From contig NZ_JODC01000004.1 of assembly GCF_000720765.1 (NCBI RefSeq), forward strand, positions 62,001 to 126,000: 64,000 nucleotides of DNA, given 5' to 3'. Shown here in pieces: positions 7,185 to 14,885 of this stretch. The translations under genes were made by a program, and so were the position numbers. This DNA comes from Streptomyces sp. NRRL S-646. GTDB taxonomy: Bacteria; Actinomycetota; Actinomycetes; Streptomycetales; Streptomycetaceae. Under the pieces are notes generated by a model. It saw nothing but the letters and a program-made list of their open reading frames with translations. It had not been told where the DNA came from and made no database searches. Each line of letters begins with the position of its first letter. The first letter of the stretch is position 1.

Positions 7185-8675
7185 GTGGACAGTCAGACGG
7201 CGGTATCCCCGCACAGCGCGCAGGATTCATCCATGACCGGCAGGCTCAAGCCCGATTCCCTCGGTGTCCTGGGCATCCTCTTCTTCGTCCTTTCCGCCCA
7301 GGCACCGCTGACCGGCATCGCCGGAGCCGTCCCCATCGCCGTCGCCATCGGCAACGGCGCCGGCACCCCCGCCGCGTATCTCGCGGCCGGGCTCGTGGTC
7401 CTGCTGTTCTCCATCGGCTTCGTCGCCATGGGCCGCCACGTCGTGGACGCCGGCGCCTTCTACATGTACATCGGCAAGGGCCTGGGCCGCTCGACCGGTT
7501 CCGGCAGCGCCGGCGTCGCCCTCCTCGCCTACTGCTCCGTCCAGGCCGCCATGTACGGGCTCTACGGCGCGACGGTGAGCGGACTCATCCAGCACTACGC
7601 GGACGTACACGTCGCCTGGTGGGTCTGCACGCTGGTCACCATGGCGCTCGTCCAGGTCCTCGGTGCCGCCGGGATCGAGATGGGCGCCAAGGTCCTGGCC
7701 GTGTTCGTCCTGGCGGAGTTCAGCATCCTGACCGTCTTCGCCCTCGTCACCTTCTTCAAGGGCGGCGGCCCCGAGGGGCTCGGCTTCGGTGACAGCTTCT
7801 CTCCGCACGCCGCGCTCCAGGGCGCCCCCGGCGTGGCGCTGATGTTCGCCGTGGCGTCGATGATCGGCTTCGAAGCCACCGCCATCTACGGCGAGGAGGC
7901 CCGGGAGCCCCGGAAGACGGTCCCACGCGCCACCTACCTGGCGGTCGCGGTGATCACCTGCTTCTTCACCTTCACCTCGTGGATGCTGATCTCCGCGCAC
8001 GGCGCGTCCAGGGCGACCGCCGAGGCCGGCAAGGCGCTGGCATCGGGCGACGCCACGTCCTTCGTCTTCGCGCCCATCTCCGCGCAGTTCGGCGCGTGGA
8101 CCGGCGATGTGCTGCCCGTCCTGCTGGCCACCTCGCTGTTCGCCGGCATCCTGGCGTTCCACAACTCCGCCAACCGCTACCTGTTCTCCCTGGGCCGCGA
8201 AGGACTGCTGCCGCACCGGCTGACCTCGCTGAACCGGCGCCACTCCCCCTGGGCGGCCGGGATCGTCCAGACGGTGGTCGCGGTGGCCCTGGTCATGCCG
8301 TTCGCAGCGCTGGGCAAGGACCCGGTGCTGACGCTCTTCTCCTGGTTCAGCGGCGTCGCCGTCCTGGGGATCATGCTCCTGTACTTCCTGACCTCCGTCT
8401 CCGTGGTCGTCTTCTTCCGTCGCTCACGGGCCGACACCCGGACCTGGAACACCCTGGTCGCACCGGTTCTGGGCGCACTCGGCATCGCCGGCGGTATCTG
8501 GCTGATCATCGCGAACTTCACCACGCTCATCGGCGGCGACCAGGCCACCGCCGTCTGGCTCCAGCTCACCGTCCCGGCAGTGCTGGTCCTGGGGCTGGTC
8601 GCAGCGCACCTGACCCGGCACCGGCATCGATCCGAACCATCCGGAAACCTCCAGGACCAGGGAGCGGACAGCTGA
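7185..8675 (+). CDS. APC superfamily amino acid/amine permease
   Basis: The 496-residue integral membrane protein has about 12 hydrophobic segments and the APC-family opening FFVLSAQAPLTGIAGAVPIA in the first helix, where backbone atoms normally bind the substrate amine. GTG 7185 is preferred over GTG 7176 because AGGTGAT lies just before it; an ATG at 7234 is also possible. Its stop codon overlaps the start of the PuuC-like gene (TGATG), so it is the first gene of a three-gene unit with two Puu-type enzymes. It probably imports the amine or amino acid used by the cluster. The operator at 7133 suggests control by the TetR protein encoded upstream. Confidence 0.88.
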   Translation: MDSQTAVSPHSAQDSSMTGRLKPDSLGVLGILFFVLSAQAPLTGIAGAVPIAVAIGNGAGTPAAYLAAGLVVLLFSIGFVAMGRHVVDAGAFYMYIGKGLGRSTGSGSAGVALLAYCSVQAAMYGLYGATVSGLIQHYADVHVAWWVCTLVTMALVQVLGAAGIEMGAKVLAVFVLAEFSILTVFALVTFFKGGGPEGLGFGDSFSPHAALQGAPGVALMFAVASMIGFEATAIYGEEAREPRKTVPRATYLAVAVITCFFTFTSWMLISAHGASRATAEAGKALASGDATSFVFAPISAQFGAWTGDVLPVLLATSLFAGILAFHNSANRYLFSLGREGLLPHRLTSLNRRHSPWAAGIVQTVVAVALVMPFAALGKDPVLTLFSWFSGVAVLGIMLLYFLTSVSVVVFFRRSRADTRTWNTLVAPVLGALGIAGGIWLIIANFTTLIGGDQATAVWLQLTVPAVLVLGLVAAHLTRHRHRSEPSGNLQDQGADS

Positions 8676-10165
8676 TGCCGGCCCTCGCCCACGACGATCT
8701 GCTGCGTCGCGCCAAGGTTCTGGAGCTGCCCACCCGGCACCACATCGACGGGGTGGACGAACCGGGCGGCGGCCCCGCATTCGCCGTCGTCTCGCCTCGC
8801 GACGGACAGGTCCTCGCCGAGATCGCCGACGCCCGGCCCGCCGAGGTCGACCTGGCCGTGGCCGCCGCGCGCCGGGCCTTCGACTCCGGCCCCTGGCCAC
8901 GTCTCGCGCCCGCCGACCGCGGCCGGATTCTGCTGCGCATCGCCGAACTCCTCGAAGAGCAGCGGGAGAAGCTCGCGCTGACCATCAGCCTGGAGATGGG
9001 CAAGCCGATCACGGACGCGCACGACATCGAACTGCGCGCCGCCATCAACACCTTCCGCTGGTACGGGCAGCTGGCGGACAAACTCACCGACGAGTCCCCG
9101 CACACCGCCCCGGACGCCCTCGCCCTGGTCACCCGTGAGCCGGCGGGCGTCGTGGGCGCCGTCGTGCCGTGGAACTTCCCCCTGACACTGGCGAGTTGGA
9201 AGGTCGCCCCGGCGCTGGCCGCGGGCTGCACGGTCGTACTGAAGCCGTCCGAGAACTCACCCCTGTCAGCCCTGCTGCTGGGGCGGCTCGCCACCGAGGC
9301 CGGGTTGCCGCCGGGCGTGCTCAACGTCGTGACCGGCGACGGGCCGGTGGCCGGCCGGGCGCTCGGCCTGCACCCCGACGTGGACGTCCTGGCGTTCACC
9401 GGATCCACGGCGGTGGGCCGCCACTTCCTGCGCTACGCGGCCGACTCCAACCTCAAGCGGGTCTGGCTGGAACTGGGCGGCAAGTCACCGAACATCATCC
9501 TCCCCGACGCCCCCGACCTGGAGAAGGCCGCCGCCACCGCCGCCTGGGGCATCTTCTTCAACCAGGGCGAGATGTGCACCGCACCCTCCCGGCTGCTGGT
9601 GCACTCCTCCGTCGCCGAACGCGTCACCGATGCGATCGTGGCCCGGGCCCGCGCACTGCGGGTCGGCGACCCCCTGGACCCGGCGACCGAGATGGGCGCC
9701 CTGGTCGGCGAAGGCCATCTGGAGCGCGTCCTCGACCACATCGCCACCGGCCGCGAGGAAGGCGCGCGACTGCGCACGGGCGGCTCCCGCACCCTCACCG
9801 ACACCGGCGGCAGCTTCCTGGAACCGACCGTCTTCGAGCAGGTGGCCCCCGGCATGCGACTGGCCCGCGAGGAGATCTTCGGCCCGGTCCTGTCCGTCCT
9901 CACCTTCGACGACCTGGACGAGGCGGTACGACTCGCCAACGCCACGGAGTACGGCCTGGCAGCCGGTCTGTGGACCTCCGACCTGCCCACCGCCCACAAG
10001 GCCTCCCGGGCGCTGAAGGCCGGCACGGTCTGGGTCAACTGCTATGAGGAGGGCGACCTGACCGTGCCCTTCGGCGGCATGAAGCAGTCGGGCAACGGGC
10101 GTGACAAGTCCGTGCACGCCATCGAGAAGTACACCGAGCTCAAGACGACCTGGATCCAGCTGTGA
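8675..10165 (+). CDS. Aldehyde dehydrogenase, PuuC-like
   Basis: The 496-residue aldehyde dehydrogenase has VPWNFPL, WLELGGKSPN and NQGEMCTA with catalytic Cys301. The combination with a gamma-glutamyl-amine synthetase-like gene and a gamma-glutamyl hydrolase recalls PuuC, which oxidises a gamma-glutamyl-aminoaldehyde to the acid. The start ATG at 8675 overlaps the permease stop. The end overlaps the next start by four bases (GTGA), so the three genes are almost certainly one transcript. It is distinct from the HpaE-like enzyme at 3129, and the regulon therefore has two aldehyde oxidation steps. The substrate is inferred from context only. Confidence 0.9.
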   Translation: MPALAHDDLLRRAKVLELPTRHHIDGVDEPGGGPAFAVVSPRDGQVLAEIADARPAEVDLAVAAARRAFDSGPWPRLAPADRGRILLRIAELLEEQREKLALTISLEMGKPITDAHDIELRAAINTFRWYGQLADKLTDESPHTAPDALALVTREPAGVVGAVVPWNFPLTLASWKVAPALAAGCTVVLKPSENSPLSALLLGRLATEAGLPPGVLNVVTGDGPVAGRALGLHPDVDVLAFTGSTAVGRHFLRYAADSNLKRVWLELGGKSPNIILPDAPDLEKAAATAAWGIFFNQGEMCTAPSRLLVHSSVAERVTDAIVARARALRVGDPLDPATEMGALVGEGHLERVLDHIATGREEGARLRTGGSRTLTDTGGSFLEPTVFEQVAPGMRLAREEIFGPVLSVLTFDDLDEAVRLANATEYGLAAGLWTSDLPTAHKASRALKAGTVWVNCYEEGDLTVPFGGMKQSGNGRDKSVHAIEKYTELKTTWIQL

Positions 10166-10863
10166 CGCGGCCCTTGATAGCGATCCCCGCGCGCTTCTCC
10201 GCCACGACCTCAGCCCTGCGGTACGCCGCCGAGGTCAACGCCCGCGCGCTCATCGAGGCGGTGTGGCGCGCGGGCGGCGAACCGGTCGGCATCCACCCCG
10301 CGCACTCCGAGGTCGCCGCCCGTCTCGCCCGCTTCGACGGCGTCCTGCTCCCCGGAGGCGGCGATCTGGCCCCGCACCGCTATGGCGCCACCGACATCCA
10401 CGACACCGTGTACGACGTCGACGACCTCCAGGACGCCTTCGACCTCGAACTCGCCCGTACGACCCTGGACTCGGGCCTGCCCCTGCTGGCGGTCTGCCGC
10501 GGCCTCCAGGTCGTCAACGTCGCCCTCGGCGGCACCCTGCACCAGGACATGGGCGGTCCGGAACGCGCGCACCGGCACGTCGTGCACCCGGTGGCCGTCC
10601 AGGCCGGCACCCTTTTGGAGCGGGCCACGAGCGTGCAGAAGGTGGAGGCGTCCTGCTACCACCACCAGCGGGTGGACCGCCCCGGCACGGGGCTCACGGT
10701 CACCGCGCGCGCCGCGGACGGCACGGTGGAGGGACTCGAACTCACCGGTTCCTACGGTTGGTTCACGGCCGTTCAATGGCACCCGGAGGACACCGCCCAC
10801 GAGGACGCCGCGCAGCAGGGCCTCTTCGACGCCCTGGTACGAGCGGCCCGGAACGGGCACTGA
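10162..10863 (+). CDS. Class I glutamine amidotransferase-like gamma-glutamyl hydrolase, PuuD-like
   Basis: The 233-residue protein has the class I glutamine amidotransferase fold with the catalytic triad visible: Cys112 in LLAVCRGLQ, and His207 and Glu209 in VQWHPE. The form without a synthetase domain is typical of PuuD, which splits gamma-glutamyl amides back to glutamate, and of the TdnT/AtdA2 proteins of aniline pathways. The GTG start overlaps the stop of the PuuC-like gene by four bases. It would release the glutamyl tag put on by the synthetase-like protein encoded at 1-703. It ends two bases before the convergent ABC transporter operon. Confidence 0.9.
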   Translation: MTRPLIAIPARFSATTSALRYAAEVNARALIEAVWRAGGEPVGIHPAHSEVAARLARFDGVLLPGGGDLAPHRYGATDIHDTVYDVDDLQDAFDLELARTTLDSGLPLLAVCRGLQVVNVALGGTLHQDMGGPERAHRHVVHPVAVQAGTLLERATSVQKVEASCYHHQRVDRPGTGLTVTARAADGTVEGLELTGSYGWFTAVQWHPEDTAHEDAAQQGLFDALVRAARNGH

Positions 10864-10865
10864 CG

Positions 10866-11693
10866 TCAGCCCCGCACGCTGCCCGCGGTCAGTCCGCCGA
10901 CGATGAAGCGCTGGAAGAGGGAGAAAACGCAGACCACCGGGATGCTGACGAGCGTGGCCGTGGCCATCAGGGCACCCCAAGACGTTCCGTGCTGCCCGAC
11001 GAAGGAGTTGAGCAGGACGGTGACGGGCTGGACGTCGGGTCCCTGGGTGAGCGTGAGGCCGAACAGGAACTCGCCCCAGGCGATCAGGAAGGACAGCCCC
11101 GCCGCCGCGACCACTCCGGGCACCATGAGCGGAAGGACGACACGGAGCAGTACGCCCGGCAGTCCGCAGCCGTCGATCTGGGCGGCCTCCTCCAACTCTG
11201 GCGGCACACTGCGCAGTACGGGACGCAGCACGATCACCGTGAAGGGGAGTGTGAGCGTCGTGTCGGCGAGGATCAGGCCCAGGTAGGTGTCGGCGAGACC
11301 GGCCCGGCGTTCCAGGATGAACAGGGGTGCCGCCAGCACGATGGCGGGCGGGAGTTGGGCGACCAGGAGCGCGAGCACCATCGCCCCCGAACCGCGCATC
11401 CGGATCCGGGCGAGCGCGTAGGCGAGCGGAACGCCCAGCAGCAGGGTCAGCGCCACCACCCCGCAGGAGATGACCAGGCTGTTGAGCAGGGCCCGGGTCA
11501 ACCCCGAATAGCCCAGTGCCGTCGAGTAGTTCTCGCCGGTGACGGGAGCGGGCACCCACTGCGGGGTGGGCGCCTCGATGCGGTCCGGCCGGGTGAGGCT
11601 GGTCTTCGCCATCCAGTACACCGGCAGCAGGAAGGCCGCCGTGATCACCGTGGCGATCGCGGTGAACAGCCAAGGGTGGCGTGGCGGCTTCAT
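10866..11693 (-). CDS. Carbohydrate ABC transporter permease (MalG type)
   Basis: The 275-residue membrane protein has six predicted helices and the EAA-loop motif (EEAAQIDGCGLPGVLLRVVL, with the G at +7) that contacts the ATPase. It belongs to the MalG branch of the binding-protein-dependent sugar permeases. ATG 11693 is chosen; an in-frame GTG at 11720 would overlap the preceding permease gene and add nine residues. It is the last gene of a three-gene unit (binding protein, permease, permease) and, as in most Streptomyces sugar importers, no ATPase gene is present. The shared MsiK ATPase usually fills that role (family knowledge). Confidence 0.92.
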   Translation of the reverse strand: MKPPRHPWLFTAIATVITAAFLLPVYWMAKTSLTRPDRIEAPTPQWVPAPVTGENYSTALGYSGLTRALLNSLVISCGVVALTLLLGVPLAYALARIRMRGSGAMVLALLVAQLPPAIVLAAPLFILERRAGLADTYLGLILADTTLTLPFTVIVLRPVLRSVPPELEEAAQIDGCGLPGVLLRVVLPLMVPGVVAAAGLSFLIAWGEFLFGLTLTQGPDVQPVTVLLNSFVGQHGTSWGALMATATLVSIPVVCVFSLFQRFIVGGLTAGSVRG

Positions 11694-11709
11694 ACGGCGC
11701 CCGCCGCGT

Positions 11710-12630
11710 TCATACGGCACCGCCCGCCGACGCCGCTTCCTCGCGCCGCAGCCGTCGTACGTAGAACACGCCCGCGAGCAGCGGTACGACGAGCAGCAGC
11801 AGACCGGCGGCAGCGCCCCGGCCGAACCGGAAGAACGTGAAGAAGACCTCGTAGACGTAGAGGGAGAGCACGCGGGTGGCGTCGACGGGGCCGCCGCCCG
11901 TCATCACGAAGACGAGGTCGAAGACCTTGAAGGTGTAGACGAGGCCGAGGAGCAGGACGGTCACCGCGACCGGCCGCATCAGCGGGAGCGTGATGTGACG
12001 GAAGCGCCGCCCGGCACCCGCGCCGTCGAGGGCGGCGGCCTCATGGAGTTCGGGGTCGATGGTGTGCAGTCCGACCAGGAGCAGCAGCATGTTGAAGGGC
12101 ACCCCGACCCAGATGTTGGCGAACACGACACCGGCCAGGGAGGTGGAGGGGTCGGTGAGCCAGTCGTGGGACAGGGCGCCCAGGCCGACCGCTTCTAGCA
12201 GGGCGTTGTAGGCGCCGGACTCCGCGTCCAGCAGCCAGCGGAAGAGGGTGCCGCTGACCACGGGCGGAAGCAGCCAGGCCACCAGCAGGAGCGACCGCAG
12301 CAGCCCGCCCAGCGGGAAGGGGCGGGCGAAGAGCAGGGCCAGGGCGAAGCCGATGCTGAACTGGAGCAGCAGCGAGCCCCCTGTGAAGATCAGCGAGAGG
12401 CGTACGGAGTGCCAGAAGGCCGGGTCGCGGGCCACGGTCCGGTAGTTGTCGAGGCCATTGAACCGCGCGGCCCCGCCCAGCAGTTGGCCCAGGTCGACGT
12501 CGTGGACGGACGTCCACACGTTGTAGAGGAGCGGGTAGGCCAGGAAGAGGGCGAGGAAGGCCATTCCCGGGAGGCAGAACAGGTAGCCCTCGCGTCGGAG
12601 GCGTGCGGAGGGAGACGGGGTCCGGCTCAT
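11710..12630 (-). CDS. Carbohydrate ABC transporter permease (MalF type)
   Basis: The 306-residue permease has an N-terminal helix (YLFCLPGMAFLALFLAYPLL) followed by five more, and the EAA loop (HEAAALDGAGAGRRFRHITL). It would form a heterodimer with the product of the downstream gene in the membrane. The start ATG overlaps the stop of the binding-protein gene by four bases. The substrate is not evident; the neighbouring LacI-like protein and glycosidases suggest a plant-derived oligosaccharide or sugar. Confidence 0.93.
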   Translation of the reverse strand: MSRTPSPSARLRREGYLFCLPGMAFLALFLAYPLLYNVWTSVHDVDLGQLLGGAARFNGLDNYRTVARDPAFWHSVRLSLIFTGGSLLLQFSIGFALALLFARPFPLGGLLRSLLLVAWLLPPVVSGTLFRWLLDAESGAYNALLEAVGLGALSHDWLTDPSTSLAGVVFANIWVGVPFNMLLLLVGLHTIDPELHEAAALDGAGAGRRFRHITLPLMRPVAVTVLLLGLVYTFKVFDLVFVMTGGGPVDATRVLSLYVYEVFFTFFRFGRGAAAGLLLLVVPLLAGVFYVRRLRREEAASAGGAV

Positions 12631-13871
12631 CGGTTGCCCAGCGCCTTGTCGATCTTGGCGGCCGCGGTCCTGGCCGCGGCGGAGGGGGACGCGGACCCGG
12701 CGAGCACCGCCTGCTCCGCCTCCGCGACCGCCTGCGAGGCCTCTGCGTAGTGCGCGCCGTACTGGCGCGGGCGGGCCAGCGGCAGCTGGCTGAGGAAGAG
12801 CCGCAGAGCGGGGTCGGATGCCCAAGTGCCCTGGTCGGCAAGGTCCTTGCGGGAGGGCAGGTCGCCGAACGACACCAGGTAGGGCACCAGCACCGACGGG
12901 CGCTGCGTGTACTGAAGGACCTCCCATGCCTTGTCCACGTGTTTGCTGCTCGCCATCACGACCCAGTTCTCCCCGCCCAGGCAGGTGGCGGCCGCCTTGT
13001 CCCGGGGCAGGGCGACCACGTTCCAGTCGAAGGCGGCCTTCTTCAGGGTGGGGACCTGCCAGGGGCCGTTGATCTGCATGGCGGCGCGCTGGTTGAGAAA
13101 CCGGGTGTTGGCGTCCTGCTGGGTCCAGCCCACGCACTGTTCGGACAGGGACCCCTTGGTGATCAGTTCGTCGAGGAACGACAGCGCGGTGGCACCGTAT
13201 GTGCTGAAGGTGTCCAGGTCGCCGCCCGCCTGCCACAGGAACGGCAGGAACTGGAAGACGCCTTCCTCGGTCTTGATCGCGCTCAGGGCCAGGCCGTAGC
13301 GGTCGCCGCTGGTCAGCCGGTGGGCGGCGGAGGCCAGTTCGTCCCAGGTGGTGGGGGGTTTCACACCGGCGGACTTGAGCATCGCGGTGTTGCAGTACAG
13401 GGCGAGGCAGTTGCTGTTGTTGGGGATGCCGAGGGTCTTGCCGCCGACCTGACAGCCGGACCAGGGGCCCTTGTAGTACCGGTCGGCCTGTCCCCATTTC
13501 TCGACCATGGTGGTGAGGTCGGCGAGCAGATGGCTGCCGCCGAGGGTGTTCATGGCGACGTTGTCGACGATGGCGATGTCCGGCAGGTCGCCGGAGATGG
13601 CGGCCAGGGCGATCTGCCGGTCGAGTTCGGCGAACGGGAAGGTCCGCCGCTCGATCTTCACGTCGGGGACGCCGGCCTCGATGTCCTTGATCAGGCGGTT
13701 CATTCCGGGCTGGAAGTTGTCCAGGGTGAAGTAGTCCCACCAGGTGAGGGTGACCGGGCCCGAGGTGCCCGGGCTGCAGGAGGTCAGGGCGCCGCCGAGG
13801 CCGAGGGCAGCCGCCGTTGCTGCGGTGCCCGAGGTGCGCAGAAAACCGCGGCGGTCGAGGGGGTACGACAT
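12627..13871 (-). CDS. Extracellular sugar-binding lipoprotein of ABC transporter
   Basis: The 414-residue solute-binding protein starts with a twin-arginine-like signal (DRRGFLRTSG, residues 6-15) and a lipobox ending LTSC near residue 32. It would be exported, probably by Tat, and anchored by lipid to the outer face of the membrane. The rest is a MalE-type binding fold with aromatic residues for sugar stacking (VTLTWWDYFT). GGGAG lies six bases before the ATG at 13871; a longer reading frame upstream lacks a start site. It is first in the transporter operon, downstream of the headless LacI gene and a strong hairpin. Confidence 0.92.
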   Translation of the reverse strand: MSYPLDRRGFLRTSGTAATAAALGLGGALTSCSPGTSGPVTLTWWDYFTLDNFQPGMNRLIKDIEAGVPDVKIERRTFPFAELDRQIALAAISGDLPDIAIVDNVAMNTLGGSHLLADLTTMVEKWGQADRYYKGPWSGCQVGGKTLGIPNNSNCLALYCNTAMLKSAGVKPPTTWDELASAAHRLTSGDRYGLALSAIKTEEGVFQFLPFLWQAGGDLDTFSTYGATALSFLDELITKGSLSEQCVGWTQQDANTRFLNQRAAMQINGPWQVPTLKKAAFDWNVVALPRDKAAATCLGGENWVVMASSKHVDKAWEVLQYTQRPSVLVPYLVSFGDLPSRKDLADQGTWASDPALRLFLSQLPLARPRQYGAHYAEASQAVAEAEQAVLAGSASPSAAARTAAAKIDKALGNR

Positions 13872-13894
13872 GGACAGCTCCCGGAGATGGTCGG

Positions 13895-13937
13895 ACGTCG
13901 GTTTCTGGCACGAAGCCGACGTGCCGGAAACCGACGT
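13895..13937 (-). terminator. Long hairpin between the LacI-like gene and the ABC operon
   Basis: Two 18-base arms (ACGTCGGTTTCTGGCACG, 13895-13912, and 13920-13937) pair with one mismatch around a 7-base loop. The structure begins two bases after the LacI-like stop codon and ends before the ribosome site of the binding-protein gene. No T-run follows, so it may be a partial terminator, an mRNA-stabilising hairpin or a processing site that sets different expression for the two parts of one operon. Confidence 0.55.
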
Positions 13938-13938
13938 A

Positions 13939-14883
13939 TCAGAATTCCATGCCGAATTCGGGGAAATCGGGGAATTCCGCCTCGGGTTCCGAGCCCGGCA
14001 CCGGACGGCACCGTCCTGTGCTGGCACGCAGGGTGATCAGGGGTTTCAGCAGGACGTGCCGGGGCGGCGAGTCGGGTGAGCGCAGCCGCTGCATCATCAG
14101 GTCGACGGCGACCCTGGTCATCTCCTTGGCGGGGATCCCCGCGGCGGTGAGCGCCGGGGTCACCTGCTCGGCCCAGGGGCTGGCCGCCACGCCGACGACG
14201 GAGAAGTCGCGCGGCACGCTGCGGCCGTGCCGGGTGAGGCCGCGGTAGACGCCCTCCAGGGCCGCCTCGTTCAGGGTGACCAGGGAAGTGGTCAGCGGGT
14301 CGTCCAGCAGGATTCTTTCCACGACCTGCTCCCCCGAGGCGAGGTCGTCGCCGCAGAGGTATGCGCGCGGGGTGAGCAGGAGTTTCTTCATCGCTTCGGT
14401 GTAGCCCTCGTCGCCGAACCGCGCGAACCCGTACCCGCTGTCGAACAACTGCTCGGACCGGTTGGCGAAGGCGATCCTGGTGTGGCCCAGGTCGGCGAGG
14501 TGCTGGACACAGGCCCCGGCCAGACCGGCGAAGTCCAGGTCGACCCAGCCGGACACGTCGGTCCGGTGGTTGCGCCCGATGGCCACGAAGGGGAAACCCT
14601 CCTCGGCCAGCCGCTCGACGCGGTCGTCCTCCCGGCGGATCTCCATGACGATCACGCCGTCGACCCGCCGGTCGCTGATCATCCGCAGGAACGAGGGGTC
14701 GTCGTGCCGGTCGGCCGGCGACAGCAGCAGGTCGTAGCCGTGGGCGGTGGCCGCTTCGGCGATCCCTCCGACGAAGGCGAGCTGCATGGTGGTGTAGTCG
14801 CGGTGGCGTCCGGCCGGCGGGTACAGCAGTCCGAGCGTGCGGGTTCCGCCGCCGCGACCCTCGTCTGTGACGGGCGCGGCCAT
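13939..14883 (-). CDS. Headless LacI-family sugar-sensing protein (no DNA-binding domain)
   Basis: The 314-residue protein has the complete effector-binding core of a LacI/GalR regulator, beginning at TLGLLYPP (about residue 16) and including VDGVIVMEIR, FVAIGRN, GACVQHLADLGHTRIAFANR and VVGVAASPW. It lacks the roughly 55-residue N-terminal helix-turn-helix and hinge. No helix-turn-helix is encoded in any frame just upstream, because that DNA is the end of the phosphatase gene. The start is two bases after the phosphatase stop codon, so translation is probably coupled. It may be a cytoplasmic sugar-binding partner of the phosphatase rather than a repressor, or a decayed regulator. It precedes a sugar transporter operon, which supports a role in sugar sensing. 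Confidence 0.82.
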   Translation of the reverse strand: MAAPVTDEGRGGGTRTLGLLYPPAGRHRDYTTMQLAFVGGIAEAATAHGYDLLLSPADRHDDPSFLRMISDRRVDGVIVMEIRREDDRVERLAEEGFPFVAIGRNHRTDVSGWVDLDFAGLAGACVQHLADLGHTRIAFANRSEQLFDSGYGFARFGDEGYTEAMKKLLLTPRAYLCGDDLASGEQVVERILLDDPLTTSLVTLNEAALEGVYRGLTRHGRSVPRDFSVVGVAASPWAEQVTPALTAAGIPAKEMTRVAVDLMMQRLRSPDSPPRHVLLKPLITLRASTGRCRPVPGSEPEAEFPDFPEFGMEF

Positions 14884-14885
14884 GG

